Shown here: piece after piece, positions 26,706 to 34,685 of the stretch
Layout: each line of letters opens with the position of its first letter
Position numbering within the stretch: the first letter of the stretch is position 1
From: Myxococcales bacterium
GTDB taxonomy: Bacteria; Myxococcota; Myxococcia; Myxococcales; Myxococcaceae
DNA: 64,000 bases
Direction: 5' to 3'
NCBI GenBank assembly: GCA_030681895.1
Contig: JAUXRI010000013.1
Span: forward strand, 1-64,000
Notes under the pieces: model-generated
What the model was told of the DNA's origin: nothing
Database searches by the model: none
What the model saw: the letters and a program-made list of their open reading frames with translations, nothing else
Translations under genes and position numbers: made by a program

Positions 26706-27598
26706 CCCGAGAGCAGCTCGCCGCCGCGCGCGCGATGGCGAGGCGGCACCAACAAGCCGGGTGCGTGCGTCACGCAGAAGTCGATGTACGCACGAACCAG
26801 CGCCGACGTGTAACGTCTCTCCGGGATGACCGCGGTCACCGACACCTCGGGGAACGGGGCGCGGGGGAGCACCTGCACCAGGCGCTCGTCGACGAGGAAC
26901 GGGGGCAGCTCGGTGAGCACCTCACCCGCCAGCGCCGCCGCTCTGAGGTGCGCGTAGTCGTTCGCGAGGAGGACAGGCTCCGGTCGCACCAGCCGGTCCC
27001 CCAGTCGCCACACCAGCGCCGCGTCCGGCCCCGCGCGGAAGCCCGCACAAGGAACCGCCAGGACGTCGTCGACCCGGGCGATGCGGTGCCGGGCCAGAAA
27101 AGCGCGGCTTGCGACCAGCCGGTGCCGATAGCTGGTCAGTCGCCGTCCGACGTAGTCCGCACGCGCGACGTCGCCGATGCGCAACGCCACGTCGATGCCA
27201 TCGGCCACCAGGTCGACCCGACGCTCGGACGTGAAGACATCGAGCCGGACCTGGGGATGCGCTGCACGGAACCTGCTCACCAGCTGCCACCAGGGCTCGA
27301 AGGTCGGCGGCAGCGACACCCGCAGCCACCCTGCGATCCCACTCGCCGTCCCCACTGCGCGCACGCTGTCCTGAACGAGCTCCAGCCCGGGAGAGGCCTG
27401 CTCGAAGAGCCGTTGGCCCGCGGGCGTCGTCTTCAGGCCAAGGCGGCCCCGCTCGACCAGGCGAACGCCCAGCTGCGCCTCCAACGCCCGCACCCGGCGG
27501 CTCACCGTTGCCAGCGGGGTGCCCAGCCGCCGGGCTGCCGCAGACAGACTCCCGGCGCGAACTGCTTCGACGAACATCGACAGGTCGTTCAGGTCCAC
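26687..27598 (-). CDS. LysR-family transcriptional regulator
   Basis: A 303-residue LysR regulator. The winged helix-turn-helix occupies residues 1-60 (LNDLSMFVEAVRAGSLSAAA, then RRLGTPLATVSRRVRALEAQ), and the rest is the effector-binding domain. It starts at GTG 27598 and is divergent from a quinone-oxidoreductase-like gene 172 bases away; LysR proteins commonly control the divergent gene and themselves. Two inverted repeats with TCTCG/CGAGA-type arms lie in the shared gap at 27608-27623 and 27650-27664 and are candidate binding sites. The effector is not known. The C-terminal tail overlaps the RibD-like gene by 19 bases, tail to tail. Confidence 0.93.
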   Translation of the reverse strand: MDLNDLSMFVEAVRAGSLSAAARRLGTPLATVSRRVRALEAQLGVRLVERGRLGLKTTPAGQRLFEQASPGLELVQDSVRAVGTASGIAGWLRVSLPPTFEPWWQLVSRFRAAHPQVRLDVFTSERRVDLVADGIDVALRIGDVARADYVGRRLTSYRHRLVASRAFLARHRIARVDDVLAVPCAGFRAGPDAALVWRLGDRLVRPEPVLLANDYAHLRAAALAGEVLTELPPFLVDERLVQVLPRAPFPEVSVTAVIPERRYTSALVRAYIDFCVTHAPGLLVPPRHRARGGELLSGQRARR

Positions 27599-27607
27599 GC
27601 AGACACA

Positions 27608-27664
27608 CTCTCGTATGTGAGAGGCAGACTCCAGAATGCGCTGGGTTCATCTCGAATCACGAGA
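27608..27664. promoter_or_regulatory. Twin inverted repeats, candidate LysR operator
   Basis: Two short inverted repeats lie between the divergent LysR and oxidoreductase genes: CTCTC-gtatgt-GAGAG at 27608-27623 and TCTCG-aatca-CGAGA at 27650-27664. Their centres are about 41-42 bases apart, near four helical turns, which would put both on the same face of the DNA. Assignment to the LysR protein is inference from position. Confidence 0.5.
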
Positions 27665-27770
27665 GGGTATTCAACACGCGTCGCCAATGACGCCGACTCT
27701 CCCCGGAGCGCGCGAGTACAACGGGACCTGTTCGCGACCAACCTGTCGGCCCCGTTCCTGAGGAGAGACG

Positions 27771-28742
27771 ATGCGCGCGTGGATCATCGACGAGCCTGGC
27801 GGACCCGAGAAGCTCGAGCTGCGTGAGGTGGCGGCACCCGCGCCAGTCGAGGGCCAGGTGGTGATTCGGGTTCGCGCGTTTGGCCTCAACCGCTCCGAGT
27901 GGTTCACGCGTCGCGGAGACTCGCCCTCGGTGACGTTCCCCCGGGTGCTGGGCATCGAGTGCGTGGGGGAGGTGGTAGCCGCGCCCGGCACCGACCTGCT
28001 GCCGGGCCAGCGCGTCGCGGCGATGATGGGCGGCATGGGCCGGGCGTTCGATGGCTCGTACGCCGAGCTGACCCGGGTTCCCCGGCAACACGTCTTCCCG
28101 CTCTCCACCACCCTCGACTGGGCGAAGCTGGGCGCGTTACCCGAGATGTTGCAGACGACGCACGGCAGCCTGTTTCATGCGCTCGAGATCGACCGCGCGA
28201 AGACGATTCTCATTCGTGGCGGCACGTCGTCGATCGGGCTCGCAGCGCTCGCGCTGAGCAAGCGTGCTGGACTCGAGGTGATCAGCACCACCCGCGCGAA
28301 AGACAAGGTCGCCCTTCTTCGTGACGCCGGCGCCGATCACGTCGTCCTCGAGGCCGCGTCGATTCGTGACGCCGTGCGCGAGCGCGTCCCCGCTGGCGTC
28401 GACCGGGTGCTCGAGCTCATCGGCGCCAGCACGCTCCTCGACTCGCTCCAGTGCGCCGCGCCCCGAGGCATCGTCTGCATGACGGGCATTCTCGGAGGCG
28501 CCTGGGTGCTCGAGCGCTTCGAGCCGATGGTCGACATCCCCACGGGCGTGAAGCTCACGGCGTACTCGGGCGGCTCCGGCGACATCACGACCGCCCAGCT
28601 CCAGGCCTGGGTCACGCTCGTCGAGCAGGGAGCGCTCCGGGTGACGGTGGGCCAGACGTTCACCTTCGAGGCGTTGCGTGAGGCGCATCGGGTGATGGAC
28701 GAGAGCTCGGCGAACGGGAAGTTGGTGGTCGTCGTCGGTTGA
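27771..28742 (+). CDS. Zinc-independent alcohol dehydrogenase / quinone oxidoreductase-like (MDR family)
   Basis: A 323-residue medium-chain dehydrogenase/reductase. The N-terminal GroES-like domain (MRAWIIDEPGGPEKLELREV, FGLNRSEWFTRRGD, PRVLGIECVGEVVA) is followed by a Rossmann fold with the nucleotide motif in ILIRGGTSSIGLAALALSKR. The catalytic zinc cysteine/histidine set of alcohol dehydrogenases is absent, so this belongs to the zinc-free quinone-reductase-like branch that uses NADPH to reduce quinones or enones. A good ribosome-binding site, GAGGAGAG, lies 5-6 bases before the ATG. The gene is divergent from a LysR gene that probably controls it. Confidence 0.9.
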   Translation: MRAWIIDEPGGPEKLELREVAAPAPVEGQVVIRVRAFGLNRSEWFTRRGDSPSVTFPRVLGIECVGEVVAAPGTDLLPGQRVAAMMGGMGRAFDGSYAELTRVPRQHVFPLSTTLDWAKLGALPEMLQTTHGSLFHALEIDRAKTILIRGGTSSIGLAALALSKRAGLEVISTTRAKDKVALLRDAGADHVVLEAASIRDAVRERVPAGVDRVLELIGASTLLDSLQCAAPRGIVCMTGILGGAWVLERFEPMVDIPTGVKLTAYSGGSGDITTAQLQAWVTLVEQGALRVTVGQTFTFEALREAHRVMDESSANGKLVVVVG

Positions 28743-29162
28743 CGTGGGCCCGAGGGTGCACGTCCCGGTGGCGCGACGAGCTGATGGCCAGGATCACGTT
28801 GCGTCAGCCGTTCGCGCGCTCGAGGCGTTGAGCCCAGACCTTTCGGAGCGCCGCTTCAACCGAACCGCAAGTCGACTCGCGACACGCTGTCCTCCAGGAA
28901 GTCGCCGAGCATCGTGGCCCTCACGGTGCGGCGGCCCGTCGCATTCCGTCGCATTCCGTCGCCGTCCGTCTCAATCCCCTGGGGAGCTGTGTGTGCGGGT
29001 GGCGCATCGAAGCGAGAAAAGCGCCGAGCCAACGTTGTTCGTGGTGCCAGAGCCTCGGGAACACAAGGCCCCAGGGCGATTGCTGCGCAAGACGGTGGGC
29101 CACCGTGTGACGAGCCCGCCCGGCTTCTTCACGGGCACGGGCCGTGAACAGCACCGCGAGCC
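28743..29162. other. 420-base non-coding gap with short tandem repeat
   Basis: No convincing gene is seen here: the open frames are out of keeping with neighbouring codon use and have no recognisable domains. At 28936-28975 a 10-base unit, ccgtcgcatt, is repeated three to four times with decay in the last copies. The remainder presumably holds the promoter of the secreted-protein pair that starts at 29163. Confidence 0.55.
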
Positions 29163-30371
29163 ATGGCCCCATTCCTCCTGCCGCTGCTCCTGGCTGCGCT
29201 CGACGTCACCGTGCAGCCGCCTGCCTCGCCTCCCGTGCAGCTCGATTGGGAACAACCCCTCGACTGCCTCGTCCTGAAGCCCACCGCGCGCGTGCCCTCG
29301 GGTGTGTTCCGCGTGCAATGCAACGAGGAGAAGAAGACCTGCTACGCCGCGCCCAACGCCGTCTTGGTCGACGGCGTCGTGGGCCCCGAGGCACTCTCCC
29401 GTGTCAGCGCGCCGTGCTCCGATCTGCGCGACGTCGCCGTCAACTCAGGCACCATCACCCGGGCCGTCACCGAGAACTGGCGCTGGGAAGAGGCCGTCGC
29501 CGAGGCGCCGCCGGGCTGGTACCGCGACGAGCGCGGCCGCGTGATGCAGGTGAACTTCGACCTGCTGCGCCGGGTGTACTTCGGCGGCACGTACGCGCCC
29601 GTCTCCCGGGCTGACGGTGCGGGCAACGCTGGCCGCGCGCGCGTCGACTTCGGAGTGGACCTGACGATCCAGGGCGACACCGATCGCGTGCTGCACCGCC
29701 TCCACGTCCTCGATTCGTCGGTATGGCTGGGGGTGCCCAACGACGTGCGCTTCGAGACGACGGCCCTGCGCTACGACTTCGTCATGCGCGGAGCCGGCGC
29801 GCCGCTCTGGCTCACCACCTTCGTGGGCAAACCCCGCCGGCACGACCTCAACATCAACTTCGGCTGGGGCGCCGAGGCGGTCCGCGTCGAGGTGTTGGGC
29901 GGCCGCACCTTCGTCACGCTGGCGCAGGTCGACGGCGCGGTGGACTTCTGGACCTCGAAGGACGTCGAGTCCTTCGTGCGCCTGCGCGTCGGGCCCGCGG
30001 TGGAGATCGACACCGCGCTGGGCGCCTACTTCCGGCCGGCGGCGACGCTCGAGGGCCACTTCACCCTCGACCGCGACGGCTTCCATCGGGTCGACGCGAA
30101 CCTCACCGGCGAACAGCTCGTCCCCGCCCAGGCGGTGGCAGGCCGGCCGCAGTCGCCGCAGCGGCTCAAGCTGCGCGTGGGGTACGAGTTCATTCTGCTC
30201 GCCATCAACGACTACCCGCTGACGCTGGTGGTGGACGGCCGCGGCACCTGGCGCTCCGACGTGCCCACGCTGCAGGGCTGGGAGTTCGCGGCGCACGCGG
30301 GCCTGCGCTTCAGCCTCTGGGCGCCACCGCGGCGCACCAGCACCGCCGTGAGCCTTCCCCGGAGTCCGTGA
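29163..30371 (+). CDS. Secreted protein of unknown function (first of a pair)
   Basis: A 402-residue exported protein. The N-terminus MAPFLLPLLLAALDVTVQPP is a signal peptide. The mature sequence is beta-rich, with repeated alternating hydrophobic strands (VDFGVDLTIQGDTDRVLHRL, RFETTALRYDFVMRGAG, FGWGAEAVRVEVLGGRTFVT) and ends in EFAAHAGLRFSLWAPPRR, the sort of closing strand seen in outer-membrane barrels. Four cysteines near the N-terminus (DCLVLK, VQCNEEKKTC, PCSDL) could form disulfides. The next gene begins seven bases after the stop and encodes a protein with a similar layout and similar closing strand. Family not recognised; cell-envelope location is inferred. Confidence 0.72.
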   Translation: MAPFLLPLLLAALDVTVQPPASPPVQLDWEQPLDCLVLKPTARVPSGVFRVQCNEEKKTCYAAPNAVLVDGVVGPEALSRVSAPCSDLRDVAVNSGTITRAVTENWRWEEAVAEAPPGWYRDERGRVMQVNFDLLRRVYFGGTYAPVSRADGAGNAGRARVDFGVDLTIQGDTDRVLHRLHVLDSSVWLGVPNDVRFETTALRYDFVMRGAGAPLWLTTFVGKPRRHDLNINFGWGAEAVRVEVLGGRTFVTLAQVDGAVDFWTSKDVESFVRLRVGPAVEIDTALGAYFRPAATLEGHFTLDRDGFHRVDANLTGEQLVPAQAVAGRPQSPQRLKLRVGYEFILLAINDYPLTLVVDGRGTWRSDVPTLQGWEFAAHAGLRFSLWAPPRRTSTAVSLPRSP

Positions 30372-30378
30372 GGACACG

Positions 30379-31380
30379 ATGAGCCCGGCTCTCACGGCCA
30401 TCGCCCTGCTCTCGCTCGGCGTCGTGGACTGGCCCGAGGCGAAGGAGCCCTCGAGCGGGGCCGCGGCGCAGGAGGACGCCGCGGAGGACGAGGCGTCACG
30501 CCTCGCGCGCCTGGAGCGACTCGAGGCTCTGGCGAGAGAGACATTGCTGCACCGCGAGCCGCCCTGCGTGTCCACCGACGCGCACGGCCACCCCTTCGCC
30601 GCCTGCTTCGACCCGTGGCGTGCGCTGGAGGTGTCTGGCGGCGCTGGGGTGGGGCCGAGCGGCTTCAGCAGGCTCGTCTCGATGGGCGTGCGCCTGCGCG
30701 GCAACCGCACCTCACGCCAGAACGAGGACGCGACGTGGCTCGCGCTGCACCGACTCGCGGCCGTCGAGCTGCGCAGCGACACGGGCCAGCTCGGACTCAG
30801 CGCGCTGGGTTACCAGGGCCTGTTCCGCCGGCACCTCCGCGAGGGCGCGCTGCTGTTGCCGACCAACCCGCCCGTGCGCGTTCCGTTTCCCCTCGACATC
30901 TCGCTCCTGGTTGAAGCCGGGCGCGTCGAGTACCGCGAGAGCGAGGGCGACGCGTGGGCCCTCGAGGTGGTGCGCGCCTCGGCGCTGTTCGACCCGCTGC
31001 GCTCGGCGTCGGGCCAGGTGCACCTCGCCGTGGGGCCGACGGCAGCGTATCGGCTGCGCTTCGTCGACAAAGGAGTGCAGCACGACGTGACGCCGTTGAC
31101 GGCGCTGACCCTGGTCCTCGCGGTCGAGAGCGACGACGGGCTGTGGGTGGCGCGCGGAACCTCGAGCGCGGGCTGGGCGCTGACGGTGGGCGAGCCGGCC
31201 CTCACCTTCCGCGCGCGGGGCGAGCTGGAGCTGAGCCGCGTGCTCCTGGCCGTCAACGAGCAGCCGCTCGCCGTCTTCGTGCGCGGGCAGTTCGCTGTGG
31301 GCGACGCCGGCGCGCGGAGGGCCACTGAGTGGACTGCGACGGCCGGGGTGCAGGTGCGGCTCTTCTCGGCGCGGCACTGA
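30379..31380 (+). CDS. Secreted protein of unknown function (second of a pair)
   Basis: A 333-residue exported protein starting MSPALTAIALLSLGVVDWPE, a short signal peptide, then an acidic/alanine-rich helical stretch (AAEDEASRLARLERLEALAR). The body is beta-rich with strands such as LRSDTGQLGLSALGYQGLFR, GQVHLAVGPTAAYRLRF and FRARGELELSRVLLAVNEQP, and the last strand, TATAGVQVRLFSAR, parallels the closing strand of the upstream product. The shared layout (signal, Cys pair near residue 60-75, long beta domain, aromatic end) suggests two related envelope proteins made from one message. No function can be assigned. Confidence 0.72.
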   Translation: MSPALTAIALLSLGVVDWPEAKEPSSGAAAQEDAAEDEASRLARLERLEALARETLLHREPPCVSTDAHGHPFAACFDPWRALEVSGGAGVGPSGFSRLVSMGVRLRGNRTSRQNEDATWLALHRLAAVELRSDTGQLGLSALGYQGLFRRHLREGALLLPTNPPVRVPFPLDISLLVEAGRVEYRESEGDAWALEVVRASALFDPLRSASGQVHLAVGPTAAYRLRFVDKGVQHDVTPLTALTLVLAVESDDGLWVARGTSSAGWALTVGEPALTFRARGELELSRVLLAVNEQPLAVFVRGQFAVGDAGARRATEWTATAGVQVRLFSARH

Positions 31381-31422
31381 GTGGTGCGGCAGCGAATTGC
31401 TCGTCAGCTGCTGCGACTACGC

Positions 31423-31893
31423 TCAGGGTTTGGGCGTCGGCGCCGCGGCGGTGAAGTGAAAGGCCAGCGTCGTGTCGACAGCACCGGCGAGCCTGGGCAT
31501 CGACCAGCCTCTGAGTAAGGTCTTCACGCAGGCGACGAACTCGGTTGATTGATCGTCACCGCTCACGCTGAGCACTTCGATTCTGCCGGGTGCTGTGAAG
31601 CGGGCCCGCACCTTCGAGTCGACCGTGTGGCCGGCAGCGACTGTTCGGTAGCACCGCGCCACGCTGCTTCGACGCCCCTTCAGGCGAGCGTTCACTTGAA
31701 GCAGGTCGAGCGCGGGCTCAACGAGAGGGTCGATGGTGAGCGTGCCAGCTGGCCCTCCGGGCGGGAGGCTCCAGCAGTTGCGATCAGCGGGGTTCGATGG
31801 CGAGCCCGATGGCATCGGCTGAGCCTCGGATGCCACTGCGAAAAGAAGTGCCAGACCCAACGCGCATCGACACATGTCACAAAGAGACCGCAA
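31423..31893 (-). CDS. Free-standing AgmX/PglI C-terminal domain-like secreted protein
   Basis: A 156-residue exported protein; the start is ATG 31893 or ATG 31875, the latter giving MCRCALGLALLFAVASEAQP as signal peptide. The mature part, from LTIDPLVEPALDLLQVNARL through VARCYRTVAAGHTVDSKVRA, to FVACVKTLLRGWSMPRLAGA, matches the C-terminal domain found at the end of AgmX and PglI, myxobacterial gliding-motility proteins: paired cysteines, a beta-strand segment with GRIEVLSVSGD, and a closing W-x-M/F-P. The domain is TonB-C-like. Here it stands alone after the signal peptide. It converges on the secreted-protein pair, 42 bases apart. Confidence 0.72.
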   Translation of the reverse strand: MRSLCDMCRCALGLALLFAVASEAQPMPSGSPSNPADRNCWSLPPGGPAGTLTIDPLVEPALDLLQVNARLKGRRSSVARCYRTVAAGHTVDSKVRARFTAPGRIEVLSVSGDDQSTEFVACVKTLLRGWSMPRLAGAVDTTLAFHFTAAAPTPKP

Positions 31894-32175
31894 GCGTTCG
31901 CCAAAGGCAACGAGCGCTCAGGCTCCAGAAGGCGACGGCGCAACGAGCCACGGCGTCACAACGCCATCACGCTCCACGCGCGCTCGAACGCTTCGGGCCC
32001 ATCTTCAGTTTCAGGGCCGACGAGGTCTCGCCCGCTGAGGAAATGGTCAACGCACCCGACTGCTCGACAAGCGGCGCGAATTCGCCGTTGCCCCAGCTCC
32101 ACACCGTGCGTCTCTTCGCTTCACTTGCTGCTCGCGCCTGCCAACGGTTGGATGCGCCCCATTCCCGGAGGGGAC

Positions 32176-34572
32176 ATGGCACCTCACCTGCTGGCTCAGC
32201 TCGAGCGGGCGTCGAAGGCGTTGGACAAGAAGCCCACCGGGGCGCTGCAGGTGCTCGTCGATGCGTGGCCCGCGCGACCGCTCCCTGAGCTCGCCGCGTT
32301 GGTCGAACGCCTCGAAGCCGCGCATCCACCGCCCGCGTTCGACGGCGACACGAAGGCCTTCACGACGCTGGCGAAGAAGCCCTCGGCCACCGAGCTGGGA
32401 GCGCTCACGCGAGCCATCGTCGCCCCGAAGACCGCCGACACCATCGCGCGCCTCGAAGCGTTGACGGCGTGGAGAGACGACCCGCGCGTCTCAGGTGCGC
32501 TGCTCGACCTGGTGAAGCTCGTGCCCTGGACCTCGAACGGCGCGCGGCCGGTGTGGACGAAGACCTTCGAGCTCATCACCCGCATCGCCGACCCACGCTT
32601 CCTCGAGCGCGCTGCGAACTTGCCGGCCGAGTGGAAGTTCCGCGAGAACCAGCGGGAGTGGATGCAGCTGCAGCTCCGCCGCGCCGTCGAGGCCGTCACC
32701 ACCACGCGCGCGAAGACACCCGTGGCGCCGCTCACGAAGGCCGAAGCGAACGCCCTCGAGGCGCTCGCGGCCCGCCTGACACCTCGCCCGAAGGCCAGCC
32801 CGAGCAACGATGGCGCCTCGCTGCTCGCCGCCATCTTCGCCAAGCCCGACGACGACGCGGCCCGGCTCGTCTACGCCGACTGGTGCCTCGAGCGCGCAGA
32901 CCCACGCGGGGAGTTCATCGCCCTGCAGTTCAAGCCTGACACGTCGAAGGCCGAGCTGAAGCGCGAAGCCGAGCTGCAGAAGAAGCACGCAGCCCAGTGG
33001 CTCGGCCCGCTGGCGAAGGTGACGCTGAAGGACGTGACGTTTCGCCGGGGCTTCCCCTCGCAGGTGGTGGCGCGGTTCAAGGGCCAGCGCGACGTCGAGC
33101 AGTTCGGCGAGGCGCCCGAGTGGGCCACCATCGAAGACCTCTCGTGGAGTCTCCCGGGCGCGTGGTCGAACGACGAAGCGCAGTGGCTCGAGTACCTGCC
33201 GAAGCACGCGCGGCCCCGCTCGCTCGTGGTGCATGGCCACGCGTTCGCGCGCCTGCTCGAGGCGAAGTCGCCGTGGGCCATCGAGCGCCTCACCGTCACC
33301 ACGGGCGACGTCGAGGCGATGCGCCGTTTCGCCAGCTCGGCGCTGTTCCCGAAGGTGACGTGGCTGCGGGTAAACGACGCCTTTCCACCGAAGCTCTTCA
33401 CCCAGGGCTGGCTCGCGGCCGTGGCGGACCTGGGCCTTCACACCCACTCCGCCGACGCGGTGCTCTCGTGGGCTCGGGCGATGACGGGGCGCGAGCGGTT
33501 CACGGTCGAGCAGCACTGGGCCGGCACCTTCGAGTTCTCGCGCGGCGCCGACGGAGCCCTCTCGAAGCTTCACGTCCTCGTGCCGCCGGGCCGCGAGCCG
33601 AGAACGCTGAGTACCGTCAACGCCCTGCCCGAGGGCTTCCTCACCGCGGCGACGGCCGAGGGCGCCACGGGAAAGCTGACGGCGGCGTTGGCCAGCCGGG
33701 TCCGCAAGCCCGGCGCGAAGGCGCCAGTGGCGACCGCTGAGGAGACGACGCCACTCCGGTTCCTCGCCGCGCAGCAGCGGGGCACCCAGTGGGTCGTCGT
33801 CGAGAGGAAGTCGTTCTTCGTCGTCGATGGCCGTGGCCACGTGCTCGACGATCTGCCCATCAACGAGGCGAGCGTGGCGGCGTTCAGCCCCGACGGGAAG
33901 ACCGTGGCGTGCGGGTGGGACCGGCGCCTCGAGTGGCGCGACGGCGTGACCGGCGCGCTCGTGAAGAAAGAGGACCTCGGCCAGCCGATTCACGGCATCA
34001 GGTGGACGCGCGCTGGTGACCGCGTGGTGCTGCACCTGGACAAACACCTCGAGGTGCGCGCGTGGCCATCGGGAACCGTCGAACACACGGTGAAGAGCGG
34101 CCAGTACCCGAAGAAGCCGAGCGCGGTGGTGCTGAGTGAAGACGGCGCGTGGCTGATCGCTGCGCAGCACTCGGGTGACGTGCACGTTCACGGGCCGGGC
34201 ATGAAGAAGCCCGCCGTCTTCACGCCACCGAAGTTCGTGGGCTCGCTCGCGTTCGTCTCGGAGCACGAGGTGGTGCTGGGCTGTGGTGACGAGGTGCTGC
34301 GGCGCTACGACGTTCGTTCGCCAGACAAGGTGCTGTCAGAGACGCCGGCGCCCGAGTACCGGCGGCTCGTGCAGAGCGCTGACGGTCGACGAATCGCCCT
34401 GAGCGCCCTCGACGCGTACGTCGACTCGAACGGCGCGCGGGTGTTCGAGGCGGAGTCGCTGCGGCAGCTCCTGGCGATCGAAGGCGCCTGCAAGGTGCTC
34501 GCGTTCTCAGGTGATGGCACGAAGCTGATCGTCTCTGACGGCGCGAAGCTGCAGGTGCACGCGGTGAAGTGA
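32176..34572 (+). CDS. TIGR02996-domain protein with C-terminal WD-like propeller
   Basis: A 798-residue cytoplasmic protein. The ATG at 32176 has a strong ribosome-binding site (GGAGGGG, five bases ahead); the open frame extends far upstream but reads as non-coding. Residues 1-200 are helical. At about 212-253 lies the TIGR02996 repeat-companion domain: LLAAIFAKPDDDAARLVYAD followed by WCLERADPRGEFIALQ, which in myxobacteria usually precedes leucine-rich or propeller repeats. Residues 300-500 contain repeat-like segments, and from about 530 the sequence has WD40-like blades (VAAFSPDGKTVACGWDRRLE, AVVLSEDGAWLIAAQHSGDV, RLVQSADGRRIALSALD). The protein is probably a binding scaffold; ligand unknown. 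Confidence 0.82.
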   Translation: MAPHLLAQLERASKALDKKPTGALQVLVDAWPARPLPELAALVERLEAAHPPPAFDGDTKAFTTLAKKPSATELGALTRAIVAPKTADTIARLEALTAWRDDPRVSGALLDLVKLVPWTSNGARPVWTKTFELITRIADPRFLERAANLPAEWKFRENQREWMQLQLRRAVEAVTTTRAKTPVAPLTKAEANALEALAARLTPRPKASPSNDGASLLAAIFAKPDDDAARLVYADWCLERADPRGEFIALQFKPDTSKAELKREAELQKKHAAQWLGPLAKVTLKDVTFRRGFPSQVVARFKGQRDVEQFGEAPEWATIEDLSWSLPGAWSNDEAQWLEYLPKHARPRSLVVHGHAFARLLEAKSPWAIERLTVTTGDVEAMRRFASSALFPKVTWLRVNDAFPPKLFTQGWLAAVADLGLHTHSADAVLSWARAMTGRERFTVEQHWAGTFEFSRGADGALSKLHVLVPPGREPRTLSTVNALPEGFLTAATAEGATGKLTAALASRVRKPGAKAPVATAEETTPLRFLAAQQRGTQWVVVERKSFFVVDGRGHVLDDLPINEASVAAFSPDGKTVACGWDRRLEWRDGVTGALVKKEDLGQPIHGIRWTRAGDRVVLHLDKHLEVRAWPSGTVEHTVKSGQYPKKPSAVVLSEDGAWLIAAQHSGDVHVHGPGMKKPAVFTPPKFVGSLAFVSEHEVVLGCGDEVLRRYDVRSPDKVLSETPAPEYRRLVQSADGRRIALSALDAYVDSNGARVFEAESLRQLLAIEGACKVLAFSGDGTKLIVSDGAKLQVHAVK

Positions 34573-34685
34573 AACAGGCCACTCGAATGCGCAGCCAGCG
34601 CCGTGTCCGACTGCCTGAGCGTGCCGTGTGACGCGCCTGGTTCGGGAGCACATCGATGCCTCGCCTCGGCGCGGTGAGCGGCAAG

